Assembly (NCBI GenBank): GCA_015061865.1
Contig: SUVU01000004.1
Location: 1-42,699 of the forward strand
DNA length: 42,699 bases
Direction: 5' to 3'
From: Lentisphaerota bacterium
GTDB lineage: Bacteria; Verrucomicrobiota; Lentisphaeria; Victivallales; Victivallaceae
The notes beneath the pieces were generated by a model. That model made no database searches. It was not told the origin of the DNA and saw nothing but the letters and a program-made list of their open reading frames with translations. Both the position numbers and the translations under genes were made by a program. Numbering within the stretch: position 1 is the first letter of the stretch; every line of letters begins with the position of its first letter. This document shows positions 18,260 to 26,471 of this stretch, one piece after another.

Positions 18260-19338
18260 TGGCGAAGCGAAATATTACTCCTTCAGAAATTGAATTTACA
18301 AATCTGTTGACAAAAGCTCAAAAAATTTTAGAAGTGAAATGGGATAGTAAAAGAGATGTTTCCACAATCTCGCCTGATGAGTTTGAAAAACAGGTTGCAG
18401 ATGCATTAGAAGAAGCTGCTCAGGGAACTGATTTTGAAAATACTATAAAATTGGTTACGGGGCATAGATTTCCAGATATTTCCGTTATGGATTACTATGG
18501 TGTGGAAGTGAAAAGCACCAAAAGTAATCACTGGAAGACTTTAGGAAACAGTGTGCTTGAAAGCACTCGAATTAAAGAAATTGAGACAATATACATATTT
18601 TTTGCTCAACTTTTGGAAAATCCCCGCCTTAAATTTCGCAAATATCAAGACTGTTTGTCGGAAGTTCAAATCACACATTCGCCACGCTATATGATTGATA
18701 TGGAATTGCCGCCCCGGCAATCTATTTTCGATAAAATTGGAATTGATTATGATATTCTCAGAGTGAAAGAGCGACCGATTTCGTTATTTATAGATTATTA
18801 CAAACGTGTTTTGGGAAAAGATACATCTGTGTGGTGGATCAATAATGATGGAACAGAAAAAGCTGTTCCCCTGCAAATTTCATTTTGGTCAGATTTGCCT
18901 TCAGAAGAAAAATGTAATTTGATGGGGTATTTATTATTCCTTTTTCCGGAAGTTTTTAGTGAAAGATGTACTACCAAGTATAAACGACCGATAATCTGGC
19001 TGGTGAAAAACCATTCTATTGTTTCTGCTTGTATGAGAGATGATTTTTCCGCTGGTGGTAGGATTAAACTTGATATAGGAGGGCAAAAAATATCTTGTCC
19101 TCAAATAATTAATTGTTTATTAAAACATATTTGTTCTTTTAGAGCAGCAATTTTAAATAGTTCTTTTGAAGATGTAAAAGAGTGTCTCAATCCTCCGGAT
19201 AATTTTGTTGATTCTCCTGAGGCAAGATTTTATTTGTGGTTTAATTGTTTTTGCGATATTATTGCAAAATCTTCTTATAACTCAAGTGAATTCTGCAAGT
19301 ATATCGTTCAGAAAGTATGGTTGGATAAACGGCAGTGA
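18259..19338 (+). CDS. Putative type II restriction endonuclease partner
   Basis: Starts at the TAATG overlap with the methyltransferase stop; 359 aa; candidate PD-(D/E)xK core FPDISVMDYYGVEVKSTKS. Confidence 0.75.
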   Translation: MAKRNITPSEIEFTNLLTKAQKILEVKWDSKRDVSTISPDEFEKQVADALEEAAQGTDFENTIKLVTGHRFPDISVMDYYGVEVKSTKSNHWKTLGNSVLESTRIKEIETIYIFFAQLLENPRLKFRKYQDCLSEVQITHSPRYMIDMELPPRQSIFDKIGIDYDILRVKERPISLFIDYYKRVLGKDTSVWWINNDGTEKAVPLQISFWSDLPSEEKCNLMGYLLFLFPEVFSERCTTKYKRPIIWLVKNHSIVSACMRDDFSAGGRIKLDIGGQKISCPQIINCLLKHICSFRAAILNSSFEDVKECLNPPDNFVDSPEARFYLWFNCFCDIIAKSSYNSSEFCKYIVQKVWLDKRQ

Positions 19339-19440
19339 CCGCTTGCAGACTGCACACCTCACCACATCCGCATCCATTAAAACCGCTTGCAGACTGCTCA
19401 CTTTACCCCGCTTGCCTTATTCAAACCGTCAGCAGACTGC
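19338..19440. repeat. Three degenerate tandem-like repeat units, spacing 44 and 43 nt
   Basis: ACCGCTTGCAGACTGC at 19338-19353 and 19382-19397 (identical 16-mers), ACCGTCAGCAGACTGC at 19425-19440 (13/16). Confidence 0.6.
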
Positions 19441-19711
19441 CCGCCGGAAACACCGCCGTCAAGCCTTGACAAGCCGGTGGCGGGAGCGCCGCAATGACCG
19501 GTTATGTTTTGCCTGCTGGAGTCAGATTTCTGGTCAGCCAATTGGAGTTGTTGATGGTAAATACCGAATAAATATTGATCCAGGATAGCGCCAACATGAC
19601 ATAAAAACCAAACATGAATGCCCATATCGTTTGCCGGAATGAGTGTTTTTTACAGATGTATATTGTTGCCGTCGCTTTGCTCCGGCACTCGCGCATAACT
19701 GCGCTCCGTCA

Positions 19712-19730
19712 ATCCCCGCCCGGACTGCCA
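19712..19730 (+). repeat. attR-like direct repeat matching tRNA-Arg 3' end
   Basis: ATCCCCGCCCGGACTGCCA, one mismatch to 16813-16831; not part of a foldable tRNA here. Confidence 0.65.
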
Positions 19731-19786
19731 AGTATATATCAATTCAAATCAATTTTGCAAAACCTGACAGTTTGGTTTCCGGAACA

Positions 19787-19814
19787 TTGATTTTTTATTC
19801 AGAGAGGATATATT
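19787..19814 (+). promoter_or_regulatory. Promoter for SDR/dehydroquinase-like operon
   Basis: TTGATT-N16-TATATT, 40 nt upstream of the SDR start. Confidence 0.45.
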
Positions 19815-19853
19815 ACAGAATAAAACTGCAATTAAAAAGTAAGGAGTCCGACG

Positions 19854-20612
19854 ATGGAATTCAAAGATAAGCGGGTTATTATTTCCGGTGCCGCTTTGGG
19901 TATGGGCAACCTCATCAGCCGTCAATTTGCCGCTGCCGGAGCGAAAGTTCTGGCGTGTGATGTTAATTTGGAAGCTGTGGAAACTCTCGCCGCTGAAATC
20001 CGTGCCGCCGGAGGTACGGCGCTCGGAGTCAGTGCTGATGTGGAGAGTTACGATTCCATTCAGAACGCAGTCGATACCGCAGTCAGAGAGTTTGGCGGCG
20101 TGGATATTCTGGTCAATTTTGCCGGCGGTGCCGCTACGAGAACGTTTCAGGATTTTGCTCCGTTCTGGGAACGCAAACCGCGCTTGCTGGAGTGGGGCGT
20201 TAATGTGAATTTGCGCGGCGCACTTTACTTCGCCCGGGCGGTTTTCCCCGAAATGATGAAAAATCCCGGCGGCGGCGTGATCGTCGGCATCGGTTCCATT
20301 GACAGCGAAACCGGCACGAACAATGTCGAATACGGCTGTTCCAAAACCGGTATCAAAGGCTTGATAAAATCTCTGGCGGTCGTCGGTGCCCCGTACAATA
20401 TCCGGGCGGTATGCGTGATCCCCGGGCCGGTGCTGACCCGGGCAAATATGGCATCCATGCCGACGCTGCTCGGTCATGCCGCTGAGCCGAATGAATTGAC
20501 CGATTTCGTTATGTATATGTGTTCTGACAAAGCCCGGAGCATTACCGGCAGCAGCCATCTGGTCGATTCCGGCAGAGCGTGCTGTGCGGCGTTATACAAG
20601 CCTGCCCAATGA
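19854..20612 (+). CDS. Short-chain dehydrogenase/reductase (SDR)
   Basis: 252 aa; N-terminal SGAALGMGN nucleotide-binding motif, DILVNFAGG, catalytic YGCSK, PGPVLT. Confidence 0.9.
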   Translation: MEFKDKRVIISGAALGMGNLISRQFAAAGAKVLACDVNLEAVETLAAEIRAAGGTALGVSADVESYDSIQNAVDTAVREFGGVDILVNFAGGAATRTFQDFAPFWERKPRLLEWGVNVNLRGALYFARAVFPEMMKNPGGGVIVGIGSIDSETGTNNVEYGCSKTGIKGLIKSLAVVGAPYNIRAVCVIPGPVLTRANMASMPTLLGHAAEPNELTDFVMYMCSDKARSITGSSHLVDSGRACCAALYKPAQ

Positions 20613-20633
20613 GCCACCGAGAGGAGTAGTGAG

Positions 20634-21467
20634 ATGAGAGCATCTTTTTTTGACCGTAAACGTCCGGTGATAACTTCGATCATCCGGGGGCAGACTCCGG
20701 AGGAGATCGTCAAATGGGCGGCGGCATCCGAAGCCGACGGCGCTCATGCGATCGCCGTGGATCTGGAACGTTACCGCCCGGAATTCCGGACGGTGGCGGA
20801 TTTCCGCCGGATCATGGAGGTTTTTGATCTGCCGTTTATGTTTTTTGCCTACCGTGATGACAAATTTGCCAAAGTTCAGTCCGATGATGCCCGGCAGGAA
20901 GTTCTGCTTGCCGCTGCTGAAGCCGGGGCTGCAGTGATCGACGTGATGGCGGATTTGTATGATCCCCAGCCCCTGCAGTTGAGCTGTGATCCGGTGGCGG
21001 TCGATAAACAGAAACGGCTCTTTGACCGCATCCGGGAACGCGGTGCCGTGCCGGAATTATCCTGTCATACCGGATGTGCGTGCAGTTGTGAACAGACACT
21101 GGAAATGATGACCACGATGGAAGCCCGCGGGGCCGGACTGGTGAAAATCGTGACTAAAGTCAATACGATGGAAGAGCTTGCCGAAGCATTCAAAACCTCT
21201 GCAGAATTGTATCGCACTCTCAAAGTGCCGTATATCCATCTGGTCAGCGGCGCATTTGCCCGCCCGCACCGGATGGCGGCGCCCACGCTCGGCGGTTCGA
21301 TCGTATTTGCAGTCCATCATTACGAAAAAAACAAGGATATCACCCAGCCGACCATCAAAGAGATGGTGGAGGCGTTGAAAATCATCGACTTTGACTGCCG
21401 CAATCCGGAAGTGAAAATCAGCACCGCCCCGTCACCGCATCCGGTTTTTGTGCCGCCGGTTTGGTAA
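20634..21467 (+). CDS. Type I 3-dehydroquinate dehydratase-like protein
   Basis: 277 aa; TIM-barrel pattern with candidate catalytic His (ELSCHTG) and Lys (VKIVTKVNT). Confidence 0.7.
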   Translation: MRASFFDRKRPVITSIIRGQTPEEIVKWAAASEADGAHAIAVDLERYRPEFRTVADFRRIMEVFDLPFMFFAYRDDKFAKVQSDDARQEVLLAAAEAGAAVIDVMADLYDPQPLQLSCDPVAVDKQKRLFDRIRERGAVPELSCHTGCACSCEQTLEMMTTMEARGAGLVKIVTKVNTMEELAEAFKTSAELYRTLKVPYIHLVSGAFARPHRMAAPTLGGSIVFAVHHYEKNKDITQPTIKEMVEALKIIDFDCRNPEVKISTAPSPHPVFVPPVW

Positions 21468-21480
21468 CTTTTTCTCCGGT

Positions 21481-22962
21481 TCAACTCTGCTCCGGGAAGT
21501 AGACCTGTTCGACTTCCCGGAGCAGTTTTGTTTCTGCCATGATCAGTATGTGGTCACCGGAACAGAGCGTGGTATTGCCGCGCGGCGGAATGATCGCTCC
21601 ATTGCGGCGCAGCATGGTTACCAATACGCCTTCGGGGAGTTCCATATCAGAAATTTTTGCCCCTGCCAGCGGCGAGTGCGGCAGGATTTTATACTCCCGC
21701 ATTTCCTGATTCGCAGAACTGTGGGTGACTTCCAATTCCAGCGGCGCCGGCTCATGCTGAGTGACCGGTTTATCCAGTTTCAGCCACCGGGCAAAGGGCA
21801 TCATCAGCCACCCCTGGATGGTAATGGAGATCAGCACCATAAAGAATATCAGCCGGAACATATATTCGGCATCCGCCACCCCTGCCGCCAGCGGAAATGT
21901 CGCCAGTACGATCGGTGCCGCACCCCGGATGCCGACCCAGGAGATCAGAACTCTTTCCTTGAGTGAGTATTCGCTCCACAATAAACAGATGAATACCGCC
22001 AGCGGCCGGGCAACGAGGATGAGAAACAACCCCAATGTCACTCCGGGGACCCAGACCGCAGCTTTTATCAATTCCTGCGGATTGGCAAGGAATCCCAGCA
22101 GGGTAAACAAGCCCACCTGCATCAGCCACGCCACGCCGTTGTGGAATTTGGAGAGGGCTTTCTGGTAATTGTACCGTCCGGAATTGAGGATCATGCCGCA
22201 GACGTAACATGCCATAAAACCGTTGGCGCCCACAAGTTGGGAAACGCCGTAACTGATCAGCACCCATGCCACACTGACGACGAAATAGAGGCCTTCATAT
22301 TCAAGTTTGACGGTGAAAATTTTCCGCCCCAGCCAGCCGAACAGCCACCCGGCAATGATACCGCCGCCCAGCTGCAATATGATCATCAGCAAAGAACCGA
22401 TATTTAATTTCTCTGCGGCAGACTCAGGCTGAAGTGCCACGCCGATCATAAACATGGTCAGAAATGCGGCGGTCGGGTCGTTGCTGCCGCTTTCCAGTTC
22501 CAGCAGGGGTTTGAGTTTGCCTTTTAAGCCGACACCTTTGCCGCGCAAAATGGCAAAAACCGCCGCCGCATCAGTTGACGAGATCAGCGCCGCCAGCAGT
22601 AAGCACCAGGAAAACGGATATTGTCCGCCGAGGATGAAATATGCTCCGCCACCGAGAAAAATTGCAGTCAGTATAACGCCGGGGATCGCCAGAATGATGC
22701 CGCGTAGTGCGACTTTGCGCACGGAGGATAACGGCGTTTCGCCGCCGCCGGAATATAGGATGAATGCCATGGCGACGATACCGAGAAAATTGATGTTGCC
22801 TGCCAATTCAGCACCGTTGACCGGCAGAAATGTTTCCGCCGCCACCCCGGCGGCTAAAAACAGCAGCAAAGTCGGCAGGTTGAAGCGGTATGAAAGTTTG
22901 TTGGAAAATGCTCCGATCAGCAATAAAATTCCGGCAATGGCAATAATCGAATCTGCGGTCAT
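21481..22962 (-). CDS. CPA1-family K+/H+ or Na+/H+ antiporter with C-terminal TrkA-C-like domain
   Basis: 493 aa polytopic; LISSTDAAAVFAILRGKG, LESGSNDPTAAFLT, WVGIRGAAPIVLATFPL; C-terminal EYKILPHSPLAGAKISDMELPEGVLVTMLRRNG...LCSGDHILIMAE. Confidence 0.9.
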   Translation of the reverse strand: MTADSIIAIAGILLLIGAFSNKLSYRFNLPTLLLFLAAGVAAETFLPVNGAELAGNINFLGIVAMAFILYSGGGETPLSSVRKVALRGIILAIPGVILTAIFLGGGAYFILGGQYPFSWCLLLAALISSTDAAAVFAILRGKGVGLKGKLKPLLELESGSNDPTAAFLTMFMIGVALQPESAAEKLNIGSLLMIILQLGGGIIAGWLFGWLGRKIFTVKLEYEGLYFVVSVAWVLISYGVSQLVGANGFMACYVCGMILNSGRYNYQKALSKFHNGVAWLMQVGLFTLLGFLANPQELIKAAVWVPGVTLGLFLILVARPLAVFICLLWSEYSLKERVLISWVGIRGAAPIVLATFPLAAGVADAEYMFRLIFFMVLISITIQGWLMMPFARWLKLDKPVTQHEPAPLELEVTHSSANQEMREYKILPHSPLAGAKISDMELPEGVLVTMLRRNGAIIPPRGNTTLCSGDHILIMAETKLLREVEQVYFPEQS

Positions 22963-23023
22963 GTCGTCTCCTTCGTTTTTTGGTAAATATAACCTGTTTT
23001 CAGCTGAAAATCAAGCACGAAAA

Positions 23024-23052
23024 TTGACATGCCGGGCAGTTTGTGGTATATT
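23024..23052 (+). promoter_or_regulatory. Consensus promoter upstream of pnuC, leaving about a 260-nt leader
   Basis: TTGACA-N17-TATATT. Confidence 0.65.
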
Positions 23053-23318
23053 TAAGGAATGTTCTGTCCCCATTGAGGATAGGTAAGTAAAAGGTAATGT
23101 TCCAAATTTTGTGAAACATACATACAAGAGCGAATGAACACATTTTATGGCGACACATAGAATATATCACTTACATTATGATTTGTCAAAAACATAAAAC
23201 GATTTGATTGCACCCGCTGCACCCACCGACTTGTCACGGCGTAGTGCAACGAAGACGGACGGTCAGATTTTATCACAACAAATGGGACAATAATACATAT
23301 TTAAGCCGGAGATGTTTT

Positions 23319-24029
23319 ATGGATAGAGCGATAACTTGGCTGCGGCATGAATTTTATGCCGGATGGCAGATGTGGGAAGCGGTTTATGTGGCGGTTTGCA
23401 CCATCAGTATTGCGGTGATCGCCGCTTATCTGGGCGATAATTTTCTGGGGATCGCCAGTGCCGTGACCGGGACGCTTTACACCATGTTTGCCGGTAAAGG
23501 CAAAATCAGCTGTTATGTTTTCGGCATATTCAATACGATCGTCTATGGTTATATCGCCCGTTCGCAAACGCTTTACGGCGACATGATCCTGAATTGGTTC
23601 ATCTATCTGCCGATGATGTTCGCCGGCATCGGGATGTGGAACCGGCACCGGGACAGTTCCGGCTGTGTGATCAAAACCCGGTTGTCTGTCCGGTCACGGT
23701 TGATCTGGGGCATCGCGATCATCGGCGGGACAGTGGTATTGGGCAGAATATTGCAGAATATGGGCGATAAACAGCCTCTGGTCGATGCGGCGACGACGGT
23801 TTTATCGGTCAGTGCGATCATATTGACTTTGAAACGCTGTATCGAACAATGGCTGTTGTGGACGCTGGTCAATGCGCTTTCAGTGGTGATGTGGCTGAAA
23901 GTTTATCTGACTGCCGGCAACTCCATTGCCACGCTGTTGTGGTGGAGCATCATGCTGATCACCGGGATACTGTTTTTCATCCAGTGGCTCCTGGCGCTCA
24001 AATCTCCAGAAAATCGGGAGCTTCAGTAA
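23319..24029 (+). CDS. pnuC: PnuC-family nicotinamide riboside transporter
   Basis: Polytopic protein; ASAVTGTLYTMFAGKGKISCYVFGIFNTIVYGYIARSQTLYGDMILNWFIYLPM is typical PnuC; start at MDRAITW after a GGAG. Confidence 0.85.
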   Translation: MDRAITWLRHEFYAGWQMWEAVYVAVCTISIAVIAAYLGDNFLGIASAVTGTLYTMFAGKGKISCYVFGIFNTIVYGYIARSQTLYGDMILNWFIYLPMMFAGIGMWNRHRDSSGCVIKTRLSVRSRLIWGIAIIGGTVVLGRILQNMGDKQPLVDAATTVLSVSAIILTLKRCIEQWLLWTLVNALSVVMWLKVYLTAGNSIATLLWWSIMLITGILFFIQWLLALKSPENRELQ

Positions 24030-25107
24030 GGCATATCGCCGCTGCGCCTGACGGCGGGAGATAGACGAGATCTTCCAGCCGGATGCCGCCCCATTCCGGG
24101 TAATACAGTCCGGGTTCGACGGTGACGACCTCGCCGCCCTGCAATGCGGTGCGGGCTCGCGGGGAAAGGCGGGGATTTTCGTGGATGTCCAAGCCCACAC
24201 CGTGGCCGAGTCCGTGGAAAAATCCGAATTGCCCCTGATCACCGGCACCGGTCATAAAACCGTGCCCCTCCAGAATCGCTTCGGCGGCGCAGTGGATCTC
24301 TGCGCCGTAAGCGCCGATGCGGATGAGTTTTTTGCAGTGTTCTCTGGCTTCAAGTACCGCTTCGTAGGCTTTGCGGACGATCGGTGCGGCTTTGCCCCGC
24401 ACCACGGTACGGGTCAGATCGCCCCAGTAGCCGCTTTGCGGTGAGCGTGGAAAAATATCCATGACGATCGGCATATTTGCCATTAAAGGGCCACTGCCAA
24501 AGTGGTGCGGCTGGGCGCCTTGAGTGCCGCCGGCGCAGATCGTGCCGGTCGGCAAAGCTCCGTTGCGCAGGATCTCGCAATCGATTTCGGCACGCAGGAT
24601 CTCGCTGGTCAGCGTTTTGCCCTGCCAGGAGAGGTATTTGCCGTCAATGGATGAGGATTTGAGAATATCCACCGCCCGGAGCAAGCCTGCTTCCGCCGCC
24701 CGCTGGGAATGGGTGATCAGCTCTGCTTCTGCGGCAGATTTGAACTCCCGCTGCGGAAAAAAGCTGGCGGCATGCGGGATCACGGTAAAGCCGGATTGCT
24801 GCATTTTTTCCGCCACTCCGAAAGGAAAATCATCCGGGACAGCGAAATTGCGGCACCGGCACTCATCGGCAATGGCAGAGATGATGTCCAGCCGTTTGGG
24901 GCCGTGGTAGTCAGTTTCGGAGCAGACTGTCACTCCGGGGCGGGCGTCGTGGCGCGCCCGGTCGATTTCCAGCGCCGACATGATGGCGCATTTTTTTTCA
25001 CCGAAAGAGAAAAACAGGAAGTCATCCGGAGTGGATATTCCGGTGGCGTAGCGGATGTCGGAGCAATTTTCACCGGCTCCGATCAGTAAACGGATAAAAT
25101 TTTTCAT
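23998..25107 (-). CDS. M24-family aminopeptidase P / Xaa-Pro peptidase-like
   Basis: Start MKNFIRLL; candidate metal ligands present (VMDIFP...GYWGDLTRT, FHGLGHGVGLDIHE, VEPGLY, GGIRLED). Confidence 0.88.
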   Translation of the reverse strand: MKNFIRLLIGAGENCSDIRYATGISTPDDFLFFSFGEKKCAIMSALEIDRARHDARPGVTVCSETDYHGPKRLDIISAIADECRCRNFAVPDDFPFGVAEKMQQSGFTVIPHAASFFPQREFKSAAEAELITHSQRAAEAGLLRAVDILKSSSIDGKYLSWQGKTLTSEILRAEIDCEILRNGALPTGTICAGGTQGAQPHHFGSGPLMANMPIVMDIFPRSPQSGYWGDLTRTVVRGKAAPIVRKAYEAVLEAREHCKKLIRIGAYGAEIHCAAEAILEGHGFMTGAGDQGQFGFFHGLGHGVGLDIHENPRLSPRARTALQGGEVVTVEPGLYYPEWGGIRLEDLVYLPPSGAAAICLTEAPDFLEI

Positions 25108-25115
25108 TTTGGCTA

Positions 25116-25145
25116 TTGACTTTTTAAAAAAACGGGTCATATTAT
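25116..25145 (+). promoter_or_regulatory. Promoter for plsY
   Basis: TTGACT followed at N16-18 by CATATTAT. Confidence 0.45.
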
Positions 25146-25200
25146 GATTGTGTGAGAATATAGTATCATTCGCAACAGTTGTCAAGCGGGAAGTTCAATT

Positions 25201-25812
25201 ATGACAGAAGCTATCATCAAATCAATCGTTTTTGTGGTGTTCGCATATCTCTGCGGCAGTGTGCCGTGGGGATTTATCATCGGTAAAGTTTGCGGTGTGG
25301 ACGTCCGTACCGTCGGGTCAAAAAATATCGGCGCCACCAATGTCACCCGCTGTGTCGGCAAAAGAGCCGGTCAGTTGTGTTTCGCACTGGATTTTCTCAA
25401 AGGTCTGGTGCCGGTGCTGATCGCCCAGCGCGCCGGCTTGGATGAAAAAGTGCTGCTGATCGTGGTGATCGCTACGGTCATCGGTCACATGTTTCCGGTG
25501 TTCCTCAACTTTAAAGGCGGCAAAGGCGTCAGTACGGCTGCCGGTGCGATCGCAGCGCTGGCACCGATAGCATTGGCGGCGGCTTTGACGGTCTGGGTGG
25601 TGGTGTTTCTGGTTTCCCGCTATGTCTCTCTGGCAAGTATCACTGCGGCGGCAGTGCTGGCATCGGTGTCGTGGGTGACGGTGCTGACCGGGCAGTTGTC
25701 CTGGCCAAAAGCGGCGCTGATGACCGTGGTCGCAGCATTGGCGATTTTCCGCCACCGGGAAAATATCACCCGTCTGATGAATGGTACGGAGAACCGTTTT
25801 GGCAAAAAGTAA
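25201..25812 (+). CDS. plsY: Glycerol-3-phosphate acyltransferase PlsY
   Basis: 203 aa; LCGSVPWGFIIGKVCGVDVRTVGSKNIGATNVTR, GHMFPVFLNFKGGKGVSTAAG, FRHRENITRLMNGTENRFGKK. Confidence 0.97.
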   Translation: MTEAIIKSIVFVVFAYLCGSVPWGFIIGKVCGVDVRTVGSKNIGATNVTRCVGKRAGQLCFALDFLKGLVPVLIAQRAGLDEKVLLIVVIATVIGHMFPVFLNFKGGKGVSTAAGAIAALAPIALAAALTVWVVVFLVSRYVSLASITAAAVLASVSWVTVLTGQLSWPKAALMTVVAALAIFRHRENITRLMNGTENRFGKK

Positions 25813-25864
25813 GCGCAGAAACGGATTATTTTTGAAAAAAATGCTGATATTGTGTGCAATCGGC

Positions 25865-25893
25865 TTGAATTTTGCATAAAGTAAAACTATATT
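25865..25893 (+). promoter_or_regulatory. Promoter for TIGR04073-like gene
   Basis: TTGAAT-N17-TATATT. Confidence 0.6.
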
Positions 25894-25949
25894 CAGTATT
25901 TGAATACGGAAAATATTTTCACAAATAGTCATTTATGGAGAATGAAAGA

Positions 25950-26381
25950 ATGAAATTCGGAAAATCTTTTTTGGTGGTTGCCTTCGTCGCGTTGGCTGTT
26001 TTTGGCGGCGTTTCCACGGTTCGTGCGAATGAACCGGCGGCGATGCTCCCGGTGATCAAACTCAGCCGCGGTGTTGCCAACATCGCATTCAGCGTGTTTG
26101 AAGTGCCGATGAAATGGTCTGAAGTCAACAATGACATGGGCGGTCTGGCCGGTATCACCTACGGTACGCTCAAAGGCGTTTGTTACACCGTCGCCCGTAT
26201 CGTGGTCGGTGCGGTGGACGTGGTCACGTTCTTTATGCCGCTGCCGGGATGCCCGAATTATCCTGATGATGCCGGATGGGGTTATGGTCCGATCATGAAA
26301 CCGGCATGGGTCGTGCCGGTGTCCAAAGATTGGAACAACTTCATTTACAGCAATGAAGCGATCGTGAATCCTGCGATGTAA
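25950..26381 (+). CDS. Small exported protein resembling the TIGR04073 (exosortase-associated) family
   Basis: Signal peptide MKFGKSFLVVAFVALAVFGGVSTVRA; KLSRGVANIAFSVFEVPMKW pattern as remembered for this family. ORF also has ATGs at 25935 and 25942. Confidence 0.65.
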   Translation: MKFGKSFLVVAFVALAVFGGVSTVRANEPAAMLPVIKLSRGVANIAFSVFEVPMKWSEVNNDMGGLAGITYGTLKGVCYTVARIVVGAVDVVTFFMPLPGCPNYPDDAGWGYGPIMKPAWVVPVSKDWNNFIYSNEAIVNPAM

Positions 26382-26405
26382 TTTGCAGCGGATAATTCTG
26401 ATCAG

Positions 26406-26440
26406 AGCCGGAGCGTTTGGTGACGTTCCGGCTTTTGTTT
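26406..26440 (+). terminator. Rho-independent terminator
   Basis: AGCCGGAGCGT-TTGGTG-ACGTTCCGGCT 11-bp stem followed by TTTGTTT. Confidence 0.8.
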
Positions 26441-26471
26441 GAAATAAACAGTTAATTTTCAGGTACAGCAA

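Noticed and set aside
19338-19440. CRISPR-like array
   Set aside because: Only two identical 16-nt repeats and one degenerate copy; no cas genes; spacing alone is insufficient.
19502-19696. Minus-strand 64-aa ORF with hydrophobic segment (AFMFGFYVMLALSWINIYSVF) near the islet right end
   Set aside because: Could be a remnant of a membrane protein but too short and without recognised homology or ribosome-binding site; not called as a gene.
19712-19730. Second tRNA or tRNA pseudogene
   Set aside because: Only the terminal 19 nt match; upstream sequence does not fold into D/anticodon arms, so interpreted as an att-like repeat.
23208-23318. N-terminal extension of PnuC (MHPLHPPTCHGVVQRRRTVRFYH...)
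   Set aside because: Not PnuC-like; the ATG at 23319 has a suitable RBS and begins the expected sequence.
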